NCBI RefSeq assembly: GCF_028769735.1
Contig: NC_088177.1
Location: 24,460,099 to 24,524,098, forward strand
Direction: 5' to 3'
Source: Zonotrichia leucophrys gambelii
Lineage: Eukaryota; Chordata; Aves; Passeriformes; Passerellidae
DNA: 64,000 nucleotides
This document shows positions 51,288-64,000 of this stretch, piece by piece. Within the stretch, counting starts at the first letter, position 1. Each line of letters starts with the position of its first letter. Under the pieces are notes generated by a model, which saw only the letters and a list, made by a program, of their open reading frames with translations, did not search any database and was not told where the DNA came from. The translations under genes were made by a program, and so were the position numbers.

Positions 51288-51521
51288 TATAAAGGGTTCA
51301 ATGTGTGTATAATTACAGAGGACGTCAGCTATTCACTCCAGTCTAATTCAGTGTCTGTTTAGAGACAGAGCTCTTCCTTTCCTCTTTCCTCTGCTCCCTC
51401 TCTCACCTGATTTGCTCCCCACTGTTCCACAAAGCCAGCAGGAAGAGCACAGTGGAGGCCAAGCCAGCAGCAGCCCTCCTGAACCTCAGGCTGGATTAAT
51501 TTAGTGGATTTGAACTCCTAG
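51288..51521 (+). promoter_or_regulatory. TATA box with downstream splice donor (possible orphan first exon)
   Basis: TATAAA at 51288-51293 (context CTATAAAGGG), a CRE-like GACGTCAG about 30 bp downstream, and a consensus donor CTAG|GTGAGT at 51522. The geometry fits a first exon of about 200 nt, but no transcript evidence is available. Confidence 0.2.
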
Positions 51522-51560
51522 GTGAGTATAAGCATACGGGTACAATATAACACCTTCTTC

Positions 51561-54430
51561 CAACAAAAAAGATTGATTGCATCTTAGCCTCAGTATTAAA
51601 TGTGCTATTATCAGAAGAAGCTGGAATAATGCATGCAGTCATTTTAAAAGAAAGCAGGTTTCCTTTGCGAGCATACTTATTATTTCAATAGTATTTGAGA
51701 ACTAGTTTAATAGTGGCCACGTTGTTGCTTACTAAAATATATTTGAATTGAACATGTATATATCAAGGTATTTTTTCTTAATTTTAGTTTGAATTATTCC
51801 TGAAGTTCTCATTAAATTTACCATTTGTAAAGGACAGATTAAATGAAAATGGCTTTTAGAAAATAGAGCTGGAAATTATTTTGACCTTTGTGACCTGGTA
51901 GAGGTGATAATTTGCTGCAGCACTGTATGTTGGATGTATCTGACATTTTAGGTATTCCCTCATAGTTTCAGACCTTTGTACAGATGAACTCCACCTGGGA
52001 CAACTCAGCAGTCAACTTTTTGTTACCTTCATGTAAATGAGAAGACTACAGCTGTCTTAAGCAATCTAGGTGGACACGACCAATGGAAAATTAAACTTGG
52101 GCGAGGGCAATGCTAAGAAAAGAATGTCTATTATCCACAATAATGCTCCTAACATTTTCTAAACAGCTATTACCTGTGTCTGTCCATAATTGTCCTTCTT
52201 ACATTAACGTTGCAATCTTTCTTTCTGAACAGTTACAGAAATCTCTCCCCACTGACTTTTCCATATGTAAACAACCTATACAGCATTTTGTAATGTAAAA
52301 CAAATGTGGTAAGTAGGTCCCACATTAAAAAAATCATTTTGAGTGGAATGTCTGAAATGCTCAGGGGATTTTGAGGGGGAGGTTAAAAACTACCACTACT
52401 TGCACTCAGTTTCCAAATGCATTCCCATATATGCAGATGAGTGTCCATAGACCTGTGGAGCACATTGTTGCTGAATTTGGATTGTCACTGAGAACAAATA
52501 ACTCACTTTCTCTTTTGCAAAATGATGCAAAATAAGCTGTAGTGGATTTTTGTATCTAATATTTCTCATGTGCTTTTACTGCACATGAACATAACTAAAT
52601 TTTTATATTGACAATAAAAATGTTTATCTGTTTAGAAAACAACTTGACTGCAAAATTCCCAGTTAAAGCAAAATAAATAGAAGCCAAAATCTCTATCATC
52701 ACATTAGAGTAACATGCTAGTTATTCTAATTGAAATGTGATTCTCTATAGGGGCAAACCATTATACACCTCAGAGGGATTGAAAGCAGGGAAACAAAATG
52801 CAAGTTTCACATTTCTAAAATCTCATCTCCACATTTAAGAAATAGGATGGTCACAATTCCCATGCAGTACTTAAGACAGTGTGACTTGATCCTCCATGAT
52901 GTATTTTGGAGGACATTTAGCAAAGCTCCAAGAGACATGTAGAAAAATGTATCAATGTGTCCTGTGTGTCTGGTTTTTGGAAAACGTCCTGGCTGAAAGC
53001 ACAGCTCTCAGAGCCAGAGCAGGCAGTGTCCTCCAGCTCTTTCCTATTATCACTGCACATACATCAGGATGTGAAATAAGTAGCCAGACCTTTCAGCCAG
53101 TACCCAGGCTGTTATGCACTAACTTCAAAAGAGACTATCTGAGTGAGAATTACATGCTCCTAAGTCAAAGATGTTGAAGTTAGTGCACATAGAAACTTGT
53201 GCTTGTTCAGAGGAAATGTCTAAATTTTCTGAAAAGGCGTGAAGTGTAAAATAAAATTGCAGGCTTTGGAAAGATAAGTTGTGTAATGCTACAGACTGTT
53301 CTGAAACCCTCTTTTCCCAGCAGTGGGGGGAGTGCTGATATCCAGAACACAGACATGCAACACTGTGTTTTTCCTGGGAGTAGCTGTGGTACCCACACAT
53401 TGACTAGCCACATTCCATGAAGCATCAGGAGCACAGGAACACCTCTTTGTGTCAAAGTACATGCTAGAGATGCTACAAAATGTGGTTTATTGCCATGTGA
53501 GGGATGGACTGAGCCCATATAACACCAGATGTTCTAAGGGTGGGCAAAACCCACAGTATCTGCAATTTTGCAGCTTCAAGACCAAAATTTTACAAACACA
53601 ATTATTTGCAGATGGTGCCTTACCTTACTTGCAAGTGTGTGTCTGCACACACACTTGCAACTGCATAAGGGAGAGGGAGGGGATCTCTGTAAATAAACTG
53701 CTTAAAAAGAAAACCAAATAGTCAAACCAACAGCTTGGTAGTTTGATATTAAATTGCCTATTGTTAAAGTATTTTTCAAATAGCTGTTACCATAACAACA
53801 TATTTTTTCTTTAAATTTTTTTAGCTGTTTGTAAAAAAAAAATCTTGCCAGAATTCTTCCATAATAGCTTCCATTTATAGCACTGTCTTCTGTTGGGGAG
53901 GCCAGTGCTGATGTCTCCTGCTGTCACAAGTCACTCACACATCTAGCAGATGTTTTGTTTGATAAGGCCAATTTGAGCTTTATAGAACACGTTGTGGTTT
54001 TTCATCCATTCCCAAAGAGCAAATATCAGTTAGGATGAGACTCCAAACTGATCATTTGCAGAGAGACAAGGAGCGTGATACCTGTCAGCAGAATGTGACC
54101 CACCCTGAGAAACTATCTCAGACAGAACTGTAAAAGATTCTCCTTTAACACAGCAATAGTGTACCAAGCACCAAGAGACAGACCTTGGAGCCATGCCTAT
54201 AACAAAACCAAAAAACATGAGAAGGGAAAGGAGGGAGAAAGGAGGTAAAAATCCTTTAGGAGGCCAGTATTTCTCTCCAATTCTGTAGCACATATTTTAC
54301 TAAATTCTTAATGTAAATGCTGTAGATGGAAGTGGTTTATCTCTATCAGACAATTTATTTCAATCAGAATTGGAAAAAGTGAAAGAAAAGGAATCCACTT
54401 TAAACATTGATGCTGCCCCAGCAACACTGG
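51561..54430. other. Intergenic segment
   Basis: AT-rich; no gene supported. Contains the perfect hairpin at 53629-53660. Confidence 0.5.
53629..53660. repeat. Perfect inverted repeat, 14-bp arms, 4-nt loop
   Basis: TTGCAAGTGTGTGT at 53629-53642 and its exact reverse complement at 53647-53660, loop CTGC. The arms are partly GT/CA repeats. Confidence 0.9.
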
Positions 54431-54830
54431 CAATTTTATTTTGGATTCAGGTAATTTGCATGACTAAGAAATAATTGCTTTTCCAGCCCCTACACATACT
54501 TGAATGTGGATAACATGTCCAGATTCTTATATTTAATAATTCGTCTGCTAATACCATCTTGTTTCTGGAAACAGAGACACAACTATTTATTTTTGCAAGG
54601 CTTATTTTATAATCAGGCTTTTCATTTTATAATCACCTAGGACCATATTTTAGTGTAAGTTGTTTGAATTTTTTTAAGCATTTACTGCAGAATTAGAGAA
54701 GGTTCCACGAAATATTTGAATGCTATATAAAACTTCTCAGGGCAGAAGAAAATATTGCTGTATGTTATTTCTGTGTTAATTACCTGGATCAGAATGAGTG
54801 GCAGCTAGCCAGCCCATAGGGCATGCTATT
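54431..54830. promoter_or_regulatory. Candidate non-coding element with octamer
   Basis: Contains ATTTGCAT at 54454-54461, several TAAT cores and no coding frame. Weak suggestion of an enhancer. Confidence 0.25.
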
Positions 54831-57800
54831 TTTCTAGAGAAGGTGTGTAACTGTGTGCATCCAGATGTGTGCATATGTGTGTGCCCATATTTTCTTTCTA
54901 CTAGCCAAAAATAATATTGAAAAATCTTAAAATAGTGTTGCTAAACAGTGTACTTTAATTTCCACACTCTTTTATTTAAATCTACATTCACAAGAGTAGT
55001 TTAAGAGAGGACATTCCACATTTATGCAAGTGTAAATGACTGCAAAACAAAGTGGTTATCTGGTCACAAGGCTGCAATGAGACTACTGCCACAACATCAA
55101 ATCTTCTGCTTATTTGTGAAGGTACAAAACATTTGGGTGAACCTGAAGACAGCAGTGTTGAAAAGAGCATCACAAACCCTGTTGCTCTGATTAAAATTCT
55201 GAATAGATGGGGTGAAGTTCAGATTTTTTTTTCCAATATGTAGCTGAAAATATTTCTGTAAGTAAATTATTTCCCCCCCATATTTCAGTGTATTTAAAAA
55301 CATACACACTTGTATGTATTTCCACTTTTAAGAATGCTGGTTCCAGATTTAAGAATGCAACAAGTCCTTTTGCTGGAGTTTCTGGTTTAGCAACACAGCT
55401 GTGTCAGCTTTAACTGACACATTTTAATCACATGTGATTTGACATGAGAAGGTGGAAGTGGTACTGCAGATGCCTGCAATTTGACTGATAATGTTAAGAA
55501 TGTTCATCCACACACTGTCCATTTGATTTGCTTTGCTGAAGTGAGGTTACTCAGCCTGAGATCATTTCATACAGGTAACAAATCTGAAGTTTTGAAATCA
55601 AGAGTACTGCATGCTCCTCTTTTATGCTCCATATTGATTGTAAATGCATGTAACAAGTGTTAATGAGATGCAGTAAATTTATTAACAACAAAAATCTCTT
55701 GCATTCACCCCACTCTGCTGTAACTAGAATTGAGAAGACAAGCTTTAAACAGGAAGAGCTTTCATATCCTGCTCCAGGAGTGTGACCGGCCATGGTAGGT
55801 TGCTCTTGGCCTCATAACTACTGAAAGGACTTTTGAAATGGGCATTGTTTGAACTTCTGAGCATGGTCTATAATCTTGTTTAATAATTACATCAACTGTG
55901 ACAGTTTAATTCAGCGTAGGTACCTAAAACTGTTCCTGAAATTAATAATAGGCATGCTTTATAGCTTATGCATGTCAAAAGTTGTAAGACAAGTCTCATC
56001 ATGGAATGTAACTGTTTTAACATGACTTTTTAAATAGTCCAACCATTTAAAACAATTGCATAACATTTTTTCTCCAATCTTTAAAACAAAAAATCTTTCT
56101 TTGTATTTATAGGGTTGAATATAGTTAAGTGACCTCTACAAAAACTTCCTCTTTGAAGTGTTCTCTGAAGAGATCTTCAAGGCAACTGAGTGCCTCAGAT
56201 TGTGATTTTGTAAGGTTTTGATGCTAGAAAATTGTTTAACAAACAGCTCCAAAATATTGAGATTTTGATTAGTAACATACAGTGTCATGGCATTTAAAAA
56301 ATATAAAGTTTGAAATCTAACATGTGGCAGAAGAGTATGTGTTCCACATGGTTAGGAGAATGGGAATGGGGGCATACCAATATCTGAGCAGGAGAAAATA
56401 GTTGTATAAAGCCAATTAAATTATTGTTTAGGAATATATTATACTGCTGTCTCTACTTGTGCCAGAACTATTCCTCTAAATTCATGGTTGAAGAGTATGA
56501 TCCTTCAGCAGAATAGGGAGTTTGGGTTACTGTTGCTTTGTTTTTTAAATGTACGTACTGTATGACTCTGCAGAGTCCTGGGTTTGGTTAACATTGACTT
56601 CTCAGCAGAGAACAGTTTGGGAATATTAGCCTGATTTCTAAAAATAGTAATATGTGAATAATATAAGTCAGGAAATCTAGTTGAGTATAACAGTCCTGAG
56701 GAGCAATGCTCACACTGAAATCAGTCCTAGGCCTCAGAACCTTTCACTGTAGTTAATTTCCTGTAGAGTTTCGTATTCTTCACAATGTTGAAACTTTTCT
56801 CATAAAAGAGTACTCTGCCAAAAGAAGTTTTGCTCTGTCTAAGGAAGCAAAATGCTGCTGTACTTGGAGTCTTTCCAATGACAGAATTTGAACTAATGTT
56901 AAGAGATGCTGTACTGGCCTACACTGAGGGGTTAATTTAAAAATCCCACCTCATTTATACCCTCATTACCACTAGATTAGGATTGCATCTAATCCCAAGT
57001 AATTACATATTAGTTGTATATATTAGCTCTAGGGTGGGATCTGATGTTTGCATACAAGTATTTATTTTACTAAGTGAAAAGGAGTAAAGACCTACCCAAC
57101 TCAGGCATCATACATCTATACCCCATTTGCATGTATACCTTTTAAATTCTAAACCAGAAAAAATTTGTAACTTTAATTTCTGTTTTGGGGTAAGCCAAAA
57201 GGGATTTAAAGAAAGCCAACAGCGTTGATAAAAAAAAAAAAATTAGAGGAGCAAAATGCAAAGTGGTTAACTATTCAGTGTGAATACATTAACATTAGAA
57301 TATGCCAGCTGCCGTTTACCATGCCATTGCAATGCTGCAACTGTCCAGACATAACACTCTTGGAAGAGGAAGTGTACCTGTAATTCTTACCAATGCAAAC
57401 ATTTCTTTGTTTTTTTTAATGGTTGGAAGTAATGGGTAGCCATAGAGATGTACAGTGGAAAAGATTAATAACCTATATTTCTGAGCAGTTTTGCATTTGA
57501 TCCATCAGTTTGAGGAAAATACTTCCAAATGCAGTTCTCTATTAGTGATGGAAAGTCATTGCAATATGAATATACTTTCAGCAGTGCACTATGGAAAATG
57601 GACAATAAAACTGAAGTTCTTCTGTCTTCAGATCAATGTAAGCATGAATCTTAAAAATGTGAATAAAAGAGCTCATTCAGCAAGCCCTACTAATTATGTC
57701 TAGCCCTCATTTGCAAATTGTTTAATTGTGGATTGGTATTACTAAATCTCAAGGATTATTTTGCAGTTTTTGGAATCAACATTAAAAATAGTCTCCATTT

Positions 57801-60800
57801 AATCTCTTTCAGAAGAGTTGAAGCTAAATTTTACAAAACGAAAATGTAAATAATGAATAAGAGTCTCATAGCCAAATTATTATCTAATGACTGGAATCCA
57901 ACTTCAGAATGATCACAGAACTTCTTTTTTAGTGTTCATTCACCCCACCATTGATATAATTTCATAATATTTTTAAAGAACATTTTAATAAGCAGGAATA
58001 TGACAGATCTTTGTGAGTTAGGATTTTGAGACTGTAGATTACCATCTTTAATCTCAGCTAAACAGAAGATACTCTCTCAAAATTCTTAAGCACAAATAAA
58101 TTTTAGTTAGGGCTTTTTTTCCTAAACAGTTTCTGTGGGTGACTTTCCAACCTGTTGATGCAAATACCTACCCAGCTCACAGTCTATTGCAATTTCAAAT
58201 TTCAAAACTAAGTAGGCTGGTATTTCTTCAGTCAATAATGCTGAAAGGTTCATACTGAAAAAGGAGGAAAACCCTAAAAACATTAAAATATCAAGTATTT
58301 TCCAAGTGCTTAACTCACGCAGTCTTTGGGAATTACGGAAATTTAGAACTGCACTACTGAAGTTGCTGGCAGCATGCTTTTCAGTAGTGAGCTCTTTGTC
58401 ATGGATGGGAAGGCTAATCAAAGTGTGAGGCAGCCTTGCTGTTCCAATTTCATCTTTCCAGAAAGACTGGTCTCTGAGATACTGAGGCATCAGTTTTTCA
58501 CCTGATGGACTGTTGATGAGGCTTCACAACCAAATCCTCAGGGTGTATGAGTTACAGAGCTGACTCTAGGCAAGTTCAAGTTAAGCCATTTGTATCCATG
58601 TCACTTTGGATGTGTCTTGTTTGGTGAGCAATTAAAAAAAATAGGTCATGTGTTGTACTCTGGAGATAGTGCTGTTTGTGATTCTCTCAAAATTTAAACA
58701 TTTTGCATGCCTCAGACCACTTGCAGGGTAAATGGAGTCCCCTGCTGAGTAGCTAATAGGGGAACTCACACTTTCAAGAAAAGTGTGTCTAATAGCAGGG
58801 GATTACTATAAATCTCCTGGTTTGATGTACACCCTCGCTTAAATGTTATGGGAGTGGCTTTAGTAGCCTGCAGCTTCTGTATCCCACTTGTAGCTGCAGC
58901 CAGGCATATTTAGAAATTCATTGAAGGCAGAAATTTTAAAAATGGAGTTATCAGCTCTCCTTAGAGATATCAAAAATCTAAAAATCTAAAATTAAGTAGT
59001 TGGTTTACCTTTTTTCCCTTCTTCAAAATGGTACATGTGCTTATTATTTTTAAGTTGAAGTCACAACTCTGGGGGATTTTTGCGTTCTGTGATAGTTGAA
59101 CATGGACTGCATATATATTTATTCAATTTTAAACAGAGAAAGTAAAAGAAGTAAAACTACTTTTGAAATTAATTTGTAAACTGAGTGCATTGCATATAAT
59201 AGCATGTTGTGTACTAGATAGTATTGATATGAAACTGACCTATGAAGCAGAAAAAAGTCCAACCAGAAAATATTTATTTGGTAAATATAACGATTACATT
59301 TGTTCATGTTATACTCTTGGACACAGCATCTCCCAGGCACTGTTTGTGGTTCCCAGACTGCTGATTATTTCCAAAAGAATCTCTGGAAATTTTCTGAAAA
59401 ACTAGGTTCATCCACAGAACATCACTTGAGCAATTAATGGCTTTCAGTAATTTTGTAGTTCGCTGAAACACTAGAGAAGCTTCCTATATTTTCTTTTCTA
59501 GGCCAAAGATCTCTTGAGCTTTGTCTGTTTCCTGAAAGCCCTTGCTTGGGTGTTTCTAAGGCAGCTTGATGTTCCTCAGCAGGGCAGAAGGCATTCAGGC
59601 AGGTGCTGAGTGTAATAAGGCTAGATAAGAGACCAATCATGTTTTTAATTGCCTACTTCTCCCTGGCTTTGGGAAGTGGATAGTGCACCATGATTACTCT
59701 GCTGGTCATACTTTCAGGTACACACTGGCGAGGTTGGCTGGGATTTGTGTATGTTACAAAGAGTATGTTCTTTTTAATAAATCTGGCTATTAAAGGTAGT
59801 TTTGTGGCTACTACAGCTGTTAATCTGATAGCAGACATAGCTTCAGTTCTGTGGAGGTCATTTACCCCCTGTGTAATCACAGCAGTGAGGTGAATACTCA
59901 CACTGGTGGCTGACATCTCTTTCTAGACTGATGCTGTTCTTAGGCATTTTGTGCTTCACAGTACGCCTCTCCAGAGAAGTGGGAATCTTAAGCTTGAAAG
60001 ACTCCTGAGGCAAATGCTATTTTAGTCTCATTGAAATCCAGCAAGGCACCAAGTACTGAACAAAAACCCCACAGAAATTACAGAAGAAATAACAGGAGAG
60101 ACTTGAAATCACCTGAATCAATAGGAGTTCTTACCCTGCCCTGCACATAGGTGAGTTCTCAAGTGTAACTGCTGCTATTGCTAATTCCCTCAAATACCTG
60201 ACCCATGAGACTGCAAGTGAACTTATAGGATGTTTCCTGTGTTGCCACACATGAATAATTCAAGAATATGCAGAAGATACAGGCAAAGTATGATTACTCT
60301 TTTCCCATGAGGAAATCTGAGTTGGTGTGTTGGGGTCTGTGTTGTGTGGACTTTCAGTCACTCAGAATCTTCCTTGATTGTTGAATGCCTTTCAAATTAG
60401 CCCATGTTTCTGCTGGTATCATGCAGAAAACATTAACTAAGGTGAGAACTGTCACAGATAGCTGCAGTGATAGTGGTTACCTTTATCTCATATTCATCTG
60501 TGAAATCATCTGGAGTTTTATTCTGTGAAACATGCAATGAATGTGTGAGCCCCTATTTTTGTTCCCAAGTATATTTTTTTCCTTTTTAGCTTATTTTTTG
60601 CAGTGTGAATATTTTTATTTTTTGTGTATTTTAATTATTCTTTTGCTTTGAAAACAAGACATGGTTTGTCTCTTTCCATAGTAAAATTAAGAACGTTGTC
60701 TTGAGTCTGCTGAATTAGGGAAATCAACTTGGATACACTGAAAAATGTTGTAACTTTTGTTTTCTGTAATAGAGGGAGTTAAGGCTGATTGGGACAGTAG

Positions 60801-62880
60801 TCATATACTATTTGTGCTAGTATACTCTGAAACAAAGAATGATGAGGACTGGAACTTGCAGATTCAGAAAGGGCAAGTATGCTTCCAGTGTTAGAATTAA
60901 GAAAAGAGAAACAATCATTCAAGTTATTATTTAATGATGGACTGAAACTTGCTTTTGAGAAATGACTTCAAAACTTATCCCAGATAAAATGAAAAGAGAA
61001 TTACCTTTTACCTGGAAGATAAAAAATAGTAATATTTTTCTCATCCATCTACTTAAGAAAATTTGGTATAAATTGACATAAATTGGTTATTGAAGCAGAA
61101 GCACCACTAAAACTGTGACTGATTCTATTAAGTCTTCTCCCACTTTGTGCTGCAAAACAATGTCATCTTCTCATTAGAATGGCTGGAGACAGCTCTGTGA
61201 GTGACTAGATTCCTTTCCCAGATCTGCAAATGTTTCAGATGCATCTGTCAGGCCATACACCAGTTACTAACATTCTCCAAAAATAATGACACTTCATTGT
61301 TACTGAACTAACATAACACAGCTATTCAAACTTGGCCACCTACCTATGCATTCCAATCTACAAAGCACTATGAGGGAAGAAAATTGAAGTGGGATCATCA
61401 TTTGGCAGATACATATCATAAATTAGTGATCTTCCCAAGGCTTTTCACTGAACCAGCAGTGCAGCTAAATAGCTGTCACTGAGGCTCTATGCTTATATTG
61501 TAAGGGAAGGGAGTAAGGAGAAATCATTAATACAAACATTATTAAACAGTCATTGATTCTTTGGAAGATAAACTTAGAGGGACATAAAAGGATTCTCAGC
61601 TGTATCAAGGCACCAAGGTAAGGAGTATCAGTTATTGAAAGCTGCTTGAGTCAGGACCCTGAGTGAAGCATAAGGGTCACTTATGTCATGACAGCCTTTG
61701 TCCACCTGTTGAGGATCTGGTTGCCATGTTGGGGCAGGACTGTCACCTGGGATCAGGTGCTGTGGATAGATCTGTGGGAGAGAGTCTCACTGGGGACTTG
61801 TTGTCTGTTGAGAGGTATGTTTGCACTCAGGTGTGAGGTTGTAGGTGTGCCAACTCCTAGTTCTATGAAGATTATGTCATCTAATCTCCAGTCTGTTGTC
61901 ACTTGGCTACCCAGCTTGACCACTCACTTGTTTTGTCACTACTGATGTTTCTGGCAGTGAGTGATTTTTGCCTGATCTGGGGAAGCTGTTCCCACTGGTC
62001 TTGCTGTCACCCTTTGTGCCTGGTTGGAGTTGTGTGGGTGGCTCACCTGCTCCAGGCCACCAGCTGCCCTGGTGAGAAGGGGACAGCGTTCCCAGCCCCT
62101 GGGCAGTTAGCTGGAGCTGTCACCAGGGACATTTCACACTTGGCTTCCTTAGAGAATTTCAAGGAATTTTGAAACTTGTATTTCAAATGAAAGGAAACAG
62201 GACATGTAGAACCAGGTTTTCTCTAATTAATATCATAAGACCCATTTATTTTGGTGTGAGCGATTGTAGCCAATTGTAAATACCATTATAAATGTTTTTG
62301 GAAATTATGGTCTACCTTGGCAAGCCTCTCCAGATCTTTAAGACCTTCAAACTTTCCATCTGTTATCCAGAATGAAATACTAATGGATATAATTTTACAG
62401 ACTATGCTAAAAAAAAGAAAGTAATGCTGAAATCACTGACATACTTAGTAAGTGTTTTGTAATTAACATTTTCCCCCCTTTTAAACCACTAAAGCACTTT
62501 GTGGGCTAGATTACTGTGCCACAACTGTCAAACAAGATAGGAAATATTTTATAATATTTCGGTTCCTATTTTTACCCTGATTTACATCATGGCATATTAA
62601 AGATTTCCGTAGTTCAGATTGCTGAACTGATGTTTAACTTTAAATGTCTTTACACTTTTGGTTTTCATCGTGGATTTGACATAACCCTAATGTAACTAAT
62701 TAGTACTGAAGTACAACTTTTATTACATTTTTGCAGATATAATTTTAAAACACTTATTCTGATTATTTGTTTAATATGATATGCTGATTCAAATTAAAAT
62801 GTTGACTTGTTTTAATAAGAACTCTGACATCTGTTCATACATCCTTCATGTAAAACACCTAACAAGAATTCTGTTAGTCC
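54831..62880. other. AT-rich intergenic DNA
   Basis: About 8 kb without a gene, RNA or known repeat that I can support. Notable items: an A-run near 57229-57241, the nested hairpin at 58738-58802 and a GC-richer stretch at 61690-62170 whose open frames match nothing known. Confidence 0.5.
58738..58802. repeat. Nested hairpin
   Basis: Outer arms TCCCCTGCT (58738-58746) and AGCAGGGGA (58794-58802) and inner arms CACACTTT (58767-58774) and AAAGTGTG (58780-58787) are both perfect, with a 5-nt inner loop. Confidence 0.75.
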
Positions 62881-62900
62881 TGTAACATAGTGGTATTGCT

Positions 62901-62964
62901 ATAAATGTTACCAAGGTAACATTTATGTTTGGTAAAAACATTTTTGTTATGGTATGTTTTTACC
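62901..62964. promoter_or_regulatory. Two adjacent palindromes; first contains an RFX X-box
   Basis: Palindrome 1: 12-bp perfect arms 62901-62912 and 62915-62926 with loop AA. Its core GTTACC-AA-GGTAAC (62907-62920) fits the X-box bound by RFX factors. Palindrome 2: 11-bp perfect arms 62931-62941 and 62954-62964. Confidence 0.7.
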
Positions 62965-64000
62965 ATTTTAAACAAAGATGTTCAATGCAAATACTTATTC
63001 CCCAACTATCTTTTTGAAACCATTATCCTGAGGAGTAAATAATATTTGAAAGAAGGCGGATTTTTAATGCAGAGCGGCATAGTCATCAATAGCCTACAAA
63101 ATACACTTTAAAAATCATGCTTTTACAAACATGACACAGACTCTGCTGTAGCACTGTATGCTCTAAAAGCTGCAGATATATTTTAGAAAACACTGATGAA
63201 GCCATTACTACTTCATGCATTTGTTCATAGTATATATCATTATTCAAGAAATTTAAGAACCATAATGATGGAAAATCACACAGAAAGAAAAGGAACATGG
63301 ACTTTGTCAGAAACAAGGGCTACATTTTTATTCAAGAGGCCCATAATGATGGAAAATCACAGTGAAAGGCAGAGACGAAACAGGGATCCCATAAAGGACT
63401 GACACACCAAGTGGCACAAGTAGTAGAACCGTCATAGCAAGTGGATAAAAATAAAGAAAACAAAATTAACTAGAGAAGAGCTGGATTCAGGGATGAAGCA
63501 GAAAACAGAAACAAATCATAGTAAATGCTGAAGATTAATTTCAAAGAATCTGCTGAGAATGAGTGCAGAGACAAGTTCCATCAATATTAATGAAACTGAA
63601 ATAGAACTCCAAATGACCATGAGTACAAAATGGCACACAAAGCATTTTCTTTTAAATAGGTTGGAGATTAGATCATAAAACCTTCCCAAAAATGAACAGA
63701 ATACACACAAGATGTTATTATGGGAAAAACTATAAACAATCACAACATAATTAATATTTCTGTAGTGCTTTTTAAAGATTTATCATCACGCGCATTTATT
63801 ATAAAAGGATGGTTCATAGAAGAGATATTTAGGAAAATAAGCAGAGAAGAGTATTTTCTCATGTCCAATGTTCTACAAATATCCTGAAGGGATCTTGTAT
63901 AACTTCAAGTAGCAGTCTTTGACTCTTTTTTTAAAGCAGTCTGAAAGAGCTAGATACCTCAAATCCTTAATAATATGTTCCACTTCAGGTTTATGTAATG
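62965..64000. other. Intergenic DNA at right edge
   Basis: AT-rich, no gene supported. OLA1 would be expected further right if synteny holds. Contains the direct repeat at 63240-63390. Confidence 0.5.
63240..63390. repeat. Diverged direct repeat around CATAATGATGGAAAATCAC
   Basis: The 19-mer occurs at 63261-63279 and 63342-63360, each preceded by TATTCAAGA and followed by a GAAAG-containing stretch, so the repeated unit is about 40-50 bp with a spacing of 81 bp. Confidence 0.75.

Noticed and set aside
61688..62172. Two overlapping open frames in a GC-richer intergenic stretch
   Set aside because: No known domain, low-complexity Trp/Cys/Leu mixture, and no splice or poly(A) signals in a sensible order.

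Overview
This is eukaryotic, vertebrate DNA and most likely from a bird. The gene order matches the conserved block known from human 2q31.1 (GPR155, SCRN3, CIR1, SP9, with OLA1 expected next on the right). The block is packed into about 44 kb, repeats are sparse, introns are AT-rich, and CpG islands are very GC-rich. The bird assignment is inference; gene identities come from reading spliced protein sequence. I recognise no prokaryotic system, mobile element, virus or CRISPR array.

Layout, left to right. (1) Positions 1-2366 (+) hold the last two coding exons of GPR155, with the end of its DEP domain; the 3' UTR runs to a poly(A) signal at 4105. (2) Positions 7466-13965 (-) hold a complete SCRN3 (secernin-3) of seven coding exons that join in frame to 420 aa; it converges on GPR155. 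(3) A 194-bp gap in a CpG island separates the SCRN3 and CIR1 start codons and is a head-to-head bidirectional promoter. (4) Positions 14160-34889 (+) hold CIR1, the RBPJ/Notch corepressor and splicing-speckle protein, as ten coding exons giving 464 aa. It has a 14-nt microexon, one GC-AG intron, and a 13-kb intron that contains a possible in-frame 24-nt cassette exon. (5) Positions 35.7-41.7 kb are GC-island-rich, non-coding DNA with homeodomain and octamer motif clusters. (6) Positions 41730-43823 (-) hold a complete SP9 (two coding exons, 457 aa), a buttonhead-type Sp zinc-finger transcription factor, inside a large CpG island. (7) Positions 44.3-64 kb contain no protein gene that I can support. 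The first 5 kb upstream of SP9 looks like a field of regulatory sequence; the rest is AT-rich with a few short palindromes, including a perfect RFX X-box.

The four genes do not form a pathway. SCRN3 and CIR1 probably share a housekeeping promoter. SP9 is a developmental regulator (limb ectodermal ridge, forebrain interneurons), and the surrounding non-coding DNA plausibly carries its enhancers. The observations most worth checking are the two CIR1 microexons, the GC-AG intron, the octamer and TAATTA clusters near SP9, and the twin palindrome with the X-box near 62.9 kb. Nothing here supports a claim of a wholly new biological system. All comparisons with other species are from memory, because no alignment could be run.
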